DNA from: Microthrixaceae bacterium
Lineage (GTDB): Bacteria > Actinomycetota > Acidimicrobiia > Acidimicrobiales > Iamiaceae
Direction: 5' to 3'
Length of the DNA: 64,000 nt
NCBI GenBank assembly: GCA_016702505.1
Contig: JADJDU010000003.1
Location: forward strand, 310,001-374,000
Shown: piece by piece, positions 9,082-16,971 of the stretch
How the letters are laid out: each line of letters begins with the position of its first letter
Numbering within the stretch: position 1 is the stretch's first letter
The notes under the pieces: model-generated
The model's database searches: none
What the model was told of the DNA's origin: nothing
What the model saw: only the letters and a program-made list of their open reading frames with translations
Translations under genes and position numbers: made by a program

Positions 9082-11082
9082 GTGAGCATCCGACGAAAGG
9101 TCCTGATCACCGGCGCGGGCGGCCAGGTCGGCCAGGAGGCCACCGACCTGTTCGGGGCGGCCGACTGGGAGGTCGTCGCCTGTGACCGGGCCCGTCTCGA
9201 CGTCACCAACCGAGACGAGGTACTCGATGCCGTGGCGACGGCCAAGCCCGAGGCGGTCTTGAACCTGGCCGCATGGAACGCCGTCGACCTGGCCGAATCC
9301 GAACCCGACGGCGCTTACGCGGCCAACACCATGGCGGTGCGCCACCTGGCAGAAGCCTGCCGTCGCCACAACGCCCGCCTCGCCCACGTATCCACTGACT
9401 ACGTGTTCGACGGGACCAAGGACACCCCCTACGTCGAGTGGGATGACACCAACCCCCTATCGGTGTACGGGCGTTCCAAACGCGGCGGTGAGGTGGAGGC
9501 CGGGTCCGAGGCGCTGGTGGTCCGGACGTCGTGGGTGTGCGGGGCCCGTGGCTCCAACGCGGTCACCACCGTGCTCCGACTGGCCGCCGAGACGGACCAG
9601 ACGCTGGCCTTCGTCACCGACCAGCGTGGCTGCCCCACTCTGGCCAAGGACCTGGCCGCCACCCTGCTCACGCTCGTCTCGGATCGGCACAACGGCATCT
9701 ACCACGTGACCAACTCAGGGGCCGTGAGCTGGTACGAGTTCGTTCAACACATCCTGGAGGCCGCCGGCCACCCCGTGTCGAGGGTCCGTCCGATCACCAC
9801 CGCCAAGTTGGATCCCGCTCGACCCGCTACCCGACCGGCCAACTCGGTGCTCGATCATGCCGCCCTGCGCCTAAGTGGCATAGCTCCGATGCGACACTTC
9901 TCCGAGCCGCTGGCCGAGATGATCGCTGAGCTTGCGACCGGGGCACGGTGGCGTTGCCCTGAGGCCAGCGGACCAACACTGCCAACGCGCCAGCCGGTGA
10001 CGACCAGCTCCCCGCACACTCGACCGCCCCGGGTTCCCTACTCGTCTCGGGGCAGGACCAGGACGCCCCTGCTGACGGTCATGGCCGTGCTGACATCTTC
10101 GGTACTGGCCGCCTGCGGGCTGTTCGGTCGCGCCGACCCGACTGTCGGCCACAAACGCACTGCTCCCTCGCGGCCATCGGTGGTGGTACTCGACCACGGG
10201 AGTTCTCCCCGGACCCGGCTCCGTTACCGCCCGACCGCCGGCACCACCGGTGAGCTGGAGCTGCGGACCGACGTTCATCTAACCCAACGCCTCGAATTGC
10301 CCATTGACGCCGATGGGTCAGGATCAGGCACCGCATCCACGCCCGTCGTCGTCGACCCTCCCGCGACCATCCACCGGATTCGCTTCACGGTGACCTCGGC
10401 CGACGACCGAGGTCACGACCTCGACCTAGAGGTGATCGACGCCAGCATCGACCCCCAGGGAACCACCCTCACCGACGCCCAACTCGCCGCAGTGACCGCC
10501 GAGGTACGAAAGTCGATCGGTTGGCGCGGAACGGCACGGATAGACCCCCAGGGCGTAGCCACGTCGCTCGACCCCCTGTCCGCTCCGGCCGTCGCGGTCC
10601 AAGACGATGCGCCCAGCGGGTCACCTCGAACCGAGACCGACCTGAGCCACCAGCTCGCGACCCTGATCCCACCCCTCCCCACCCAACCGGTAGGTCGGGG
10701 CGCACGTTGGCGCGTCACCACCACCTCCCCCGTGGGCGGCACCAAGCTGCGACAGGTCGCCACCTACGAGATCACCTCGATCGACGGTGGCTCCGTGCTC
10801 TACCGGGCCACCATCCAACAAGACGCGGGTCAGCAGGTCTTGTCAGGCTCGGACCGGGCCACCACCCAAGGCGGGAGTGCCTCCGACAAGACCCAGGCTG
10901 GCCAGCTGATCGCCGCCCACCTGAGCGGGACCACCACGGGCCGCTTCGACCTCGACGGGTTGAGATCGGAAAGTGAGACCCATTTGACCGGATCCCAACT
11001 GGTCGATGTCTCCAGCGAACCGGCGCGACGAGTTCGTCAGGAGATGCACCTGACCTCCAGTAGCGGACCGGCACCAAGCTGA
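9082..11082 (+). CDS. rmlD: dTDP-4-dehydrorhamnose reductase fused in frame to a lipoprotein-like domain
   Basis: Residues 1 to about 287 are an RmlD reductase: LITGAGGQVGQEA for NAD(P)H and VYGRSKRGGE with the YxxxK catalytic pair. It would make dTDP-L-rhamnose from the RmlC product. The frame does not stop there. After a Pro/Thr/Ser-rich linker comes a basic stretch, a hydrophobic run and a lipobox (VLTSSVLAAC, Cys about residue 343), then roughly 320 residues rich in Thr, Ser and Asp with no recognised catalytic motif. A cytoplasmic enzyme followed by an internal lipoprotein signal makes no simple sense as one chain. This is either two genes joined by loss of a stop (mutation or base-calling error) or a second gene starting internally, for example at GTG 9997. 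Start is GTG 9082, 10 bases after rmlB. Confidence 0.85.
   Translation: MSIRRKVLITGAGGQVGQEATDLFGAADWEVVACDRARLDVTNRDEVLDAVATAKPEAVLNLAAWNAVDLAESEPDGAYAANTMAVRHLAEACRRHNARLAHVSTDYVFDGTKDTPYVEWDDTNPLSVYGRSKRGGEVEAGSEALVVRTSWVCGARGSNAVTTVLRLAAETDQTLAFVTDQRGCPTLAKDLAATLLTLVSDRHNGIYHVTNSGAVSWYEFVQHILEAAGHPVSRVRPITTAKLDPARPATRPANSVLDHAALRLSGIAPMRHFSEPLAEMIAELATGARWRCPEASGPTLPTRQPVTTSSPHTRPPRVPYSSRGRTRTPLLTVMAVLTSSVLAACGLFGRADPTVGHKRTAPSRPSVVVLDHGSSPRTRLRYRPTAGTTGELELRTDVHLTQRLELPIDADGSGSGTASTPVVVDPPATIHRIRFTVTSADDRGHDLDLEVIDASIDPQGTTLTDAQLAAVTAEVRKSIGWRGTARIDPQGVATSLDPLSAPAVAVQDDAPSGSPRTETDLSHQLATLIPPLPTQPVGRGARWRVTTTSPVGGTKLRQVATYEITSIDGGSVLYRATIQQDAGQQVLSGSDRATTQGGSASDKTQAGQLIAAHLSGTTTGRFDLDGLRSESETHLTGSQLVDVSSEPARRVRQEMHLTSSSGPAPS
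9997..11082 (+). other. lipoprotein-like C-terminal half of the rmlD frame, possible separate gene
   Basis: Read from the in-frame GTG at 9997 this segment would be a 361-residue secreted lipoprotein. It has a basic n-region (RGRTRTPLL), hydrophobic core, lipobox SSVLAAC, then an extracytoplasmic domain containing PVGRGARWRVTTTSPVGG and repeated beta-strand-like stretches. Layout and composition resemble uncharacterised actinobacterial lipoproteins, but I cannot name a family with certainty. No good ribosome site precedes 9997. The ATG at 10081 lies too close to the lipobox to give a normal signal peptide. Confidence 0.5.
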
Positions 11083-11112
11083 CGCGACCCAAATGCCTCG
11101 GGACATGCGAAC

Positions 11113-11508
11113 ATGGTTCCCGTGAGCGGTCCGGACCCCTACGAGCATTCTGGCTCGACCGACGTCGACCTGACCGTACCGGCCAGACCTGCATTCGCCC
11201 GGATCGCCCGCTTGGCCGCCACCGGCCTTGCCGCCAGGAACGGCTTCTCCTACGACGACGTCGAAGATCTGCGGATCGGGATGGGAGAGGTGTGCAACCT
11301 GCTGCTCGACGGGTCCGGTCGAGACCTGGTCATCAGGTTCTCGCTCCAGCCCGAGCGCATCGACGTGAGGGCGACGCGAACCGGAACCGATCAAGCTTTG
11401 ACCGTCACCGACCTGAACGTCCAGATACTCAGGTCGGTCCTCGATGATGTCGAGATCGACCCCTCTGGTGGTCTCGTCGTTGCTACGAAGCACCGGACTT
11501 CCTCCTAG
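11113..11508 (+). CDS. anti-sigma factor-like ATP-binding protein (RsbW/SpoIIAB-like)
   Basis: A 131-residue protein directly upstream of a SigF/SigB-type sigma gene; the stop TAG shares a base with the sigma GTG. The segment RIGMGEVCNLLLDGS fits the N-box (ExxxN) of the GHKL/HATPase_c_2 fold, and the size and beta-strand pattern (VIRFSLQPERIDVRATRTG) agree. The later G-boxes are weak, so kinase activity is uncertain. Known role of the family: binding the sigma factor and phosphorylating a STAS antagonist. A STAS protein is encoded in this window at 60990-61346. The start could also be GTG 11122. Confidence 0.7.
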   Translation: MVPVSGPDPYEHSGSTDVDLTVPARPAFARIARLAATGLAARNGFSYDDVEDLRIGMGEVCNLLLDGSGRDLVIRFSLQPERIDVRATRTGTDQALTVTDLNVQILRSVLDDVEIDPSGGLVVATKHRTSS

Positions 11509-12263
11509 TGAGCAGTCCCGGCGGGAACCACCCACCCTCGTTGGACGAGTTCGTAGCCTTCCGAGCCGCCGAGGACGACGGCGAGCGACGGACGTTGCGC
11601 AACGACCTCGTCGAGAAGCACATGGCCCTGTCCGTTCACCTAGCCCGACGCTTCGTGAACAAGGGAATACCCGAGGACGACCTGATTCAGGTGGCAGCCG
11701 TGGGCTTGGTCAACGCGGTGGAGCGCTTCGACCCTCACCTCGGGTTCGAGTTCACCACCTTTGCCACCCCGACCATCCTCGGTGAACTCAAGCGCCACTT
11801 CCGCGACCGTGGATGGGCAGTGCGGGTGCCCCGCCGCCTCCAGGAGCTCAACCTCCGGATCACATCGGTGGCCAGTGAGCTGACGCCCCAACTCGGGCGA
11901 TCACCGACCATCACCGAATTGGCGGCCGCTACCGGCGCCACCGAGGAGGAGGTGCTGGAGGCACTCGATGCTTCGCGCGCCTACCGCTACCGACCCACTG
12001 GCGTCTCAGCCGACGACGACGACGGTCCGGAGCTGGAATTGGGAGAGCACGACCTCGAGCTCCTTCGATCCGACGGGCGGCTGGAAGTCGAACGGATCCT
12101 GGAGCGCCTCCCGCGTCGCGAGCAGTTGATCCTCCGGCTCCGGTTCTACGAGGAGATGACCCAGCAAGAGATCGCGTCCCGCCTCGGCGTCTCCCAGATG
12201 CAGATCTCTCGCCTGCTGGCCCGGGTGTTGGAGCAGCTCAGGTCCGACCTGGTCGAGGACTGA
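11508..12263 (+). CDS. RNA polymerase sigma factor, SigB/SigF/SigG type
   Basis: A 251-residue group 3 sigma-70 factor. Region 2 is clear (HLARRFVNKGIPEDDLIQVA then VGLVNAVERFDPHLGFEFTTF, core binding and -10 recognition). Region 3 follows (RVPRRLQELNLRI), and region 4 ends in a helix-turn-helix (MTQQEIASRLGVSQMQISRLL). This class runs stress or development programmes and is normally held by a partner-switching anti-sigma factor, here the overlapping upstream gene. It sits just downstream of the rhamnose genes, but nothing in the sequence ties it to glycan synthesis. Confidence 0.92.
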   Translation: MSSPGGNHPPSLDEFVAFRAAEDDGERRTLRNDLVEKHMALSVHLARRFVNKGIPEDDLIQVAAVGLVNAVERFDPHLGFEFTTFATPTILGELKRHFRDRGWAVRVPRRLQELNLRITSVASELTPQLGRSPTITELAAATGATEEEVLEALDASRAYRYRPTGVSADDDDGPELELGEHDLELLRSDGRLEVERILERLPRREQLILRLRFYEEMTQQEIASRLGVSQMQISRLLARVLEQLRSDLVED

Positions 12264-12293
12264 GCCTGATGCCCCGACGTGTCCTTCAGGCGG

Positions 12294-12731
12294 TCACATT
12301 CCGGTCGAGCCGAATCCGCCCATACCCCGCTCGGATTCGTCGAGCGCTTCCACCAGGCAGAAATCCACGTGCTCGACGCGTTGGATCACGAGCTGAGCGA
12401 TTCGATCTCCCCGCTTGATCTGGAACGGCTCAGTGGGGTCGTGGTTCACGAGCAGCACCTTGATCTCATCGCGGTAGCCGCTGTCGATCAGACCCGGGGA
12501 GTTCAGGCACGTCACGCCATTACGCAGGGCCAGGCCGCTGCGGGGCTGGATGAACCCGGCCGTGCCCGTCGGGAGAGCCAGGGCGATTCCTGTCGCCACC
12601 AACACCCGCCCACCGCCGGGGGCGAGAACCGAGTCGTGCCGGGCACACAGGTCGGCCCCGGCGTCGCCGATCCGAGCGTAGGAAGGTAGATCCAGGTCAG
12701 GGTCGAGTCGGCGGACGGGGACGCTCAGCAT
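12294..12731 (-). CDS. dut: deoxyuridine 5'-triphosphate nucleotidohydrolase
   Basis: Hydrolyses dUTP to dUMP and pyrophosphate, protecting DNA from uracil and feeding dTMP synthesis. The 145 residues carry the trimeric dUTPase motifs in order: DAGADL, QPRSGLALRNG, NSPGLIDSGYRDEI, RGDRIAQLVI and the flexible C-terminal ERGMGGFGSTG arm. The length is typical. It is convergent with the sigma gene (30 bases apart) and divergent from orn. ATG 12731 has TAGATT six bases upstream, a leaderless arrangement. Confidence 0.96.
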   Translation of the reverse strand: MLSVPVRRLDPDLDLPSYARIGDAGADLCARHDSVLAPGGGRVLVATGIALALPTGTAGFIQPRSGLALRNGVTCLNSPGLIDSGYRDEIKVLLVNHDPTEPFQIKRGDRIAQLVIQRVEHVDFCLVEALDESERGMGGFGSTGM

Positions 12732-12737
12732 GCTCCG

Positions 12738-12743
12738 AATCTA
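12738..12743 (-). promoter_or_regulatory. leaderless promoter -10 of dut
   Basis: TAGATT on the minus strand, then CGGAGC and the ATG at 12731. Confidence 0.55.
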
Positions 12744-12796
12744 GGCAACCGGCCTGGGTGTCCGTCCGCTCCGAATAGGTCTCGTGTCCTGAGCGG

Positions 12797-12802
12797 TAGC
12801 CT
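12797..12802 (+). promoter_or_regulatory. leaderless promoter -10 of orn
   Basis: TAGCCT followed by CGGCTG and ATG 12809. Confidence 0.55.
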
Positions 12803-12808
12803 CGGCTG

Positions 12809-13360
12809 ATGCTCGTTTGGATGGATCTCGAGATGACCGGCCTGGACCCCGATCAGCACGTCATCGTGGAGATCGCCACCCTCATCACCGACGATGATCT
12901 GGTCATCGTGGCCGAGGGACCCGACCTCGTCGTCCACCAACCCGCCGAGCAACTTCAGGGCATGGAGCCGGTGGTTGTCGAGATGCACACCTCGTCTGGG
13001 CTACTGACCGCCATCGGTGAGTCGACCATGACCCTCGAGGATGCCGGCGCCCAGACATTGGACTTCATCCGCCAATGGGTACCCGAGCCTCGCACCGTTC
13101 CGCTGTGCGGAAACTCGATAGGAACCGACCGGCGCTTCTTGAGTCGACACCTCCCCGAGATCGAGAACTACCTGCACTACCGGTCGGTTGACGTGTCGAC
13201 GCTCAAGGAACTGGCCCGACGGTGGTACCCCGAGGTGGTTTCGGCCGCGCCCCGCAAAGCCGTGGCCCACCGGGCCCTCGACGACATCCGCGAGAGCATC
13301 GAGGAGCTCCGCTACTACCGCCAGAAGCTGTTCATCCCCGGCCAAGCTCCCATCAAGTAG
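12809..13360 (+). CDS. orn: oligoribonuclease
   Basis: A 3'-5' exoribonuclease that degrades 2-5 nt RNAs, including the pGpG left from cyclic-di-GMP turnover. It is a 183-residue DEDDh-fold protein: MLVWMDLEMTGLDPDQH carries the first Asp-x-Glu, a GNSIGTDRRFL block the second Asp, and AHRALDDIRESIEEL the His and final Asp. It is cytoplasmic and acts as a homodimer in the known family. Divergent from dut over about 77 bases. Its 3' side carries an A-type intergenic repeat. Confidence 0.96.
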   Translation: MLVWMDLEMTGLDPDQHVIVEIATLITDDDLVIVAEGPDLVVHQPAEQLQGMEPVVVEMHTSSGLLTAIGESTMTLEDAGAQTLDFIRQWVPEPRTVPLCGNSIGTDRRFLSRHLPEIENYLHYRSVDVSTLKELARRWYPEVVSAAPRKAVAHRALDDIRESIEELRYYRQKLFIPGQAPIK

Positions 13361-13368
13361 AAGGTTCA

Positions 13369-13450
13369 GCGGATAGGTCCGGTCGTCGGCGCTGCGAGGT
13401 TGATCAGCCCGAGGCTTTGCCTCGGCTTGACCATGCCGTGGCTACGGGTC
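13369..13450 (+). repeat. intergenic repeat module A (plus orientation)
   Basis: Begins GCGGATAGGTCCGGTCGTCG, runs through GAGGTTGATCAGCCCGAGG with a small CCGAGG/CCTCGG hairpin, and continues to CCATGCCGTGGCTACGGGTC. The same sequence, with substitutions, recurs at 45559, 61411 and (reversed) 60852. It fills the convergent junction between orn and the SDR gene. Confidence 0.85.
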
Positions 13451-13454
13451 GCTG

Positions 13455-14291
13455 CTACATACGGCGTCTGGCTCCCTGGACCAACACTCGTTGATAGAGC
13501 CCGACAGGTAGGCGCGAGATGACGTCGATGACCTTGGCGTCGGGGCCGATCAGGGCTCGGCGCCGGTTTCGCTCGACCGCCTTGAGGATCTGCTGGGCCG
13601 CCTTGTCGGGTGTGGTCCGAGCGATCCGATCGAACTCCGCTCCGATCCCTCCAGGACCGGCCCGATCGGCGAGCTCGGGATCGACACGGGCGCGGCGGGC
13701 GATGTTGGTTCGTACGCCGCCCGGGTGGATGGTGGTACACGACACTCCGCAGTCGGCGACCTCAAGTTCCATCCGGAGGGCGTCGGTGAAGCCTCTCACC
13801 CCGAACTTGGCCGCGTTGTACGCCGACTGGGTCGGGATGCTGATGAGCCCGAACACGCTGGAAATGTTGATCACATGACCATCGCCGGCGGCCTTGAGGT
13901 GGGGCAGGAAGGCTTGGGTACCGTGAACTACGCCCCAGAAGTTGACCCCCATCAGCCATTCGAGGTCCGCGATCGCCATGGATTCGATGGGCGCTCCCAA
14001 GGCCACCCCGGCGTTGTTGAACACCAGGTTGACCCGACCATGATCCTCGACCACCTTGTCGGCCCATGCGAAGACGGCGTCCCTATCGGCCACGTCGATC
14101 TGGCTCGATGACACCTTGACGCCGCGCCCTTCACAGGCGGCGACTGTCTCGGCCAAACCGGTGGTGTCCACATCTGAGAGCGCCAGGTGGGTACCTCGGC
14201 GAGCCAGTTCGATGGCCAAGGCTCGGCCGATACCCGAACCAGCGCCGGTGATGGCGGCGACCCTGCCGCTGAATCTGTCGTTCCCCATCAC
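13455..14291 (-). CDS. short-chain dehydrogenase/reductase
   Basis: A classical NAD(P)-dependent SDR of about 278 residues: AAITGAGSGIGRALA for the cofactor, NNAGVAL, and the catalytic Ser and Tyr-Lys pair (NISSVFGLI ... SAYNAAKFG). It is the last gene of a three-gene operon after a ferritin-like hydrolase and a Baeyer-Villiger-type monooxygenase. Oxidation or reduction of the alcohol/ketone handled by the monooxygenase is therefore the likely role. GTG 14291 overlaps the upstream stop as GTGA; ATG 14288 is an equal alternative. Confidence 0.9.
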   Translation of the reverse strand: MMGNDRFSGRVAAITGAGSGIGRALAIELARRGTHLALSDVDTTGLAETVAACEGRGVKVSSSQIDVADRDAVFAWADKVVEDHGRVNLVFNNAGVALGAPIESMAIADLEWLMGVNFWGVVHGTQAFLPHLKAAGDGHVINISSVFGLISIPTQSAYNAAKFGVRGFTDALRMELEVADCGVSCTTIHPGGVRTNIARRARVDPELADRAGPGGIGAEFDRIARTTPDKAAQQILKAVERNRRRALIGPDAKVIDVISRLPVGLYQRVLVQGARRRM

Positions 14292-15907
14292 TTGGCCACC
14301 AGTTCCTTGGTCTCGTTCGACCGGGTCTCGTTCGACTGGGTCTCATTCGATCGGGTTTCGGAGTCGAGCTTCGTACCGCTGCCGCCATCAGGCCTGCGAG
14401 GGTTCGAGAACTCCAGATCCTGGTCTATCGCTCCCCGCTTGATCAGCTTGAGGTCACGCCAGTAGTTCTGGTGCACCAACCAGGGCTCACGCGACCCTTG
14501 TTTGGGCAGGTACGCGCTGGCCCGTTCGACATAGCCGGAGTCGAGACCGAGCAACGGTCGCTGTTCTTGTTCACCGCCCTGGTTTCGGGGAGTGCACTGG
14601 CGTAGACCGCGGTCGCGCATGTGGTTGAGCAGGCGGGTCACGTGTTGGCAGGTGAGCTCGGCCTTCATGGTCCACGACGCGTTCGTGTAGCCCACGGCCA
14701 CTCCCACGTTGGGGACACCTTCGAGCATCATCCCCTTGTACACCAGTCGTTCGCCGGGGACCACGGGTTCACCGTCCACCACCAGCTCCATGCCACCCAT
14801 GAACAACAGGTCGAGGCCGGTGGCGCTGACCACCACGTCGGCCTGGAGCTCGTTCCCGGAGCGGAGGCGGATGCCGGTCTCGGTGAAGGTGTCTATGTGG
14901 TCGGTGACCACCGAGGCCTTCCCGGCCCGGATTGCCTTGAACATGTCACCGTCTGGCACCGCGCACAGCCGTTGGTCCCACGGGTTGTAGGTGGGGTTGA
15001 AGTGGGTGTCGACGTCATAGCCCTTGGGCAACATGGCCTCGACCCGCTTCCTCAGCACCTTGCGCACCAGATCGGGGCGTGCCTTGCTGAGGAAGTACGA
15101 ACCCTGGGTGAACGTGGTCAAGGAGGTCCGGATGATCGGCGATGAGACCCGGTCGGGGAGGATGGCCCGCAGCACGCGAGCCAGCGGGTTGCGCAGCGGC
15201 AGGGATGCCACGTACCCGGGTGTGCGCTGAAGCATGGTGACGTGGGCGGCCTTGTCGGTCATGGCCGGGAGCAGGGTGACGGCGGTGGCTCCGCTGCCGA
15301 TGATTACGACCTTCTTGTCGGTGTAGTCGAGGTCTTCTGGCCAATGCTGGGGGTGGATGAAGGTGCCCTGGTAATCGTCGCGCCCGGCGAAATCGGGCTG
15401 ATGACCGTGGTCGTATCGGTAGTAACCGGTGCAGGACATGAGGAAGGAGCAGGTGAGGGTGACGGCGTCTCCCTCGGACCGTTCCAGGGTCACCGTCCAG
15501 ACGGCATCGGTGGTCGACCATTCGGCTTTGACGACGCGGTGGCGGAAGCGGATCTTCTCGTCGATTCCCTCGGCCACGGCGGTGGCCTTCAGGTAGCGGA
15601 GTATGTCGCCACCATCGGCGATGGTCTTCTCACCGTCCCACGGTCGAAACGAGTACCCGAGGGTGTACATGTCAGAGTCGGAACGCACGCCGGGGTAACG
15701 GAACAGGTCCCAAGTTCCGCCCATCGATTCTCGGGCTTCCACCACGGCGTATGACGCCCACGGGCAGTTGGCCTGGATGTAGTGGGCGGCGGCGATGCCC
15801 GAGATCCCGGCTCCGACGATCAGGACGTCGACGTGTTCCGCGGCCTCGGGGGTGGTCACGTTGGATCCGTTGGACGCCGTTTCCACCGTGTTGGTTCGTG
15901 TACTCAT
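14288..15907 (-). CDS. flavin-containing monooxygenase, Baeyer-Villiger type
   Basis: A 539-residue FAD/NADPH enzyme. The first Rossmann motif VLIVGAGISGIAAAHYI is near residue 30. The family fingerprint YQGTFIHPQHWPED (FxGxxxHxxxW type) comes directly before the second Rossmann motif VVIIGSGATAV. Such enzymes insert oxygen next to a ketone, giving an ester or lactone, or oxidise heteroatoms. It lies between a ferritin-like hydrolase and an SDR with ATGA/GTGA overlaps, divergent from a TetR gene. The C-terminus has an odd tandem repeat of five residues (ETRSN, ETQSN, ETRSN) encoded by three 15-bp units at 14310-14354. Confidence 0.9.
   Translation of the reverse strand: MSTRTNTVETASNGSNVTTPEAAEHVDVLIVGAGISGIAAAHYIQANCPWASYAVVEARESMGGTWDLFRYPGVRSDSDMYTLGYSFRPWDGEKTIADGGDILRYLKATAVAEGIDEKIRFRHRVVKAEWSTTDAVWTVTLERSEGDAVTLTCSFLMSCTGYYRYDHGHQPDFAGRDDYQGTFIHPQHWPEDLDYTDKKVVIIGSGATAVTLLPAMTDKAAHVTMLQRTPGYVASLPLRNPLARVLRAILPDRVSSPIIRTSLTTFTQGSYFLSKARPDLVRKVLRKRVEAMLPKGYDVDTHFNPTYNPWDQRLCAVPDGDMFKAIRAGKASVVTDHIDTFTETGIRLRSGNELQADVVVSATGLDLLFMGGMELVVDGEPVVPGERLVYKGMMLEGVPNVGVAVGYTNASWTMKAELTCQHVTRLLNHMRDRGLRQCTPRNQGGEQEQRPLLGLDSGYVERASAYLPKQGSREPWLVHQNYWRDLKLIKRGAIDQDLEFSNPRRPDGGSGTKLDSETRSNETQSNETRSNETKELVAK
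14310..14354 (-). repeat. 15-bp tandem repeat inside the monooxygenase 3' end
   Basis: Three consecutive 15-bp units (GTCTCGTTCGACCGG, GTCTCGTTCGACTGG, GTCTCATTCGATCGG on the plus strand) keep frame and encode ETRSN/ETQSN/ETRSN in the protein tail. The unit length makes copy-number slippage frame-neutral. Confidence 0.9.
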
Positions 15908-16917
15908 GCCGAAGCCTTGAGCAGGTTGCCGTTGAGCTCTCCCTCAGTCCCGAAGAACCGGTTGCGCCACTCTTCCTCCAAGGCGGTGGTGTCGCGATCG
16001 TTGGGATGGAAACCAGGTCGGTCGTATTCGCAGAGTCGGCGCCACGTCTCCTTGCTGACAACCGGCGATCGACCGAACTCCTTGAGATGGCGGCGGAGGC
16101 TGCCCTGACGGCGGGCGTCGCGGTCCAAGACGATCCCGATGATCACCATGAAGGCCAAGGAGATGGCCAGACCGGAGCGGATGAACTTCATGGTCCAGAC
16201 CCGCATCCGCTCAGAACCCCCAACGGCCCGGTAGACGTCGAAGGCCACGGCCTTGTGCTCGGACTCCTCGAGAGCGTGCCAGACGAACAGGTGCCGGGCG
16301 CCGTCATGGCCGAACATGTTGCGGGCATCTTCATCAGCGAGAAGCAGCTCGGCGAGCGTGGCCGTGAAATGTTCGAGGGCCGCGGTGGCGGCCAGGTTGG
16401 CCTTGGCTGGAGCGAAGCGGGTTCGAGCTTCCAACGCCCGCTTGGTCATCCGTTCGGAGAAACGGGTGTTGTAGCCCAGTTCGTCCAATCGCTGGTTGAA
16501 GTAGCGGTGCTCCCGCCCGTGAACCGATTCCTGACCGATGAAGCCAGCCACCTGCCGCTTCAGATCGGGGTCGGTGATCCGGTCACGGAAGTGGCGCACG
16601 GACCGGACGAAGTAGTCCTCGCCGTCGGGAAACAGAGACGACAGCGATGCCGCGAAGTGGCTGGAGACCGGGTTGCCGTTGGCGGCGAAGAACTTGGGCA
16701 GGTCAGCGAGGGACTCTTCGAAGGAGACCCGTCGGGTGTGGATGACGCGGTCCGGGTCGCTCGACTGGTTGGAACCGGTTGCGGCGCGCCCCCGGCTCTG
16801 CGCTTGAACAGCTTCGGGCAGGTCGGTAACTGACATCGGCAAGTTCCCCTGGCTCGGCCGGTCGACGACGTCCGTCGATCCGGACCGCCCACCACTCAGG
16901 TGGGCTGGCGCCGTCAT
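15904..16917 (-). CDS. metal-dependent hydrolase of the PF10118 type (ferritin-like)
   Basis: A 337-residue, mostly helical protein. Acidic/His motifs that fit a di-metal helical bundle are visible: GQESVHGREH, AALEHFTATLAELLL, and WHALEESEHKAVAFDVY. These match the PF10118 family (predicted metal-dependent hydrolases), whose reaction is not well defined. A hydrophobic helix follows (ISLAFMVIIGIVL). It starts the operon hydrolase-monooxygenase-SDR and is divergent from tetR. ATG 16917 sits 12 bases from the ATGAGT arm of the palindrome; MSVTDL at 16839 is a less likely start. Confidence 0.8.
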   Translation of the reverse strand: MTAPAHLSGGRSGSTDVVDRPSQGNLPMSVTDLPEAVQAQSRGRAATGSNQSSDPDRVIHTRRVSFEESLADLPKFFAANGNPVSSHFAASLSSLFPDGEDYFVRSVRHFRDRITDPDLKRQVAGFIGQESVHGREHRYFNQRLDELGYNTRFSERMTKRALEARTRFAPAKANLAATAALEHFTATLAELLLADEDARNMFGHDGARHLFVWHALEESEHKAVAFDVYRAVGGSERMRVWTMKFIRSGLAISLAFMVIIGIVLDRDARRQGSLRRHLKEFGRSPVVSKETWRRLCEYDRPGFHPNDRDTTALEEEWRNRFFGTEGELNGNLLKASA

Positions 16918-16928
16918 CCTAGAAGAAA

Positions 16929-16971
16929 ATGAGTGATTTACTCAAGTACTCATTTTTGCTACATTCGTCAC
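16929..16971 (+). promoter_or_regulatory. palindromic operator and leaderless tetR promoter
   Basis: ATGAGT (16929-16934) and ACTCAT (16948-16953) form a 6-bp inverted repeat. Within it TGAGT-5nt-ACTCA (16930-16944) is a second one. TACATT at 16960-16965 is six bases before the tetR ATG. The palindrome lies between the two divergent start codons, where a TetR dimer would repress both directions. Confidence 0.65.

Noticed and set aside
14310..14354. CRISPR-like array from short tandem repeats
   Set aside because: Units are directly adjacent with no spacers and lie inside a coding sequence. No cas genes in the window.
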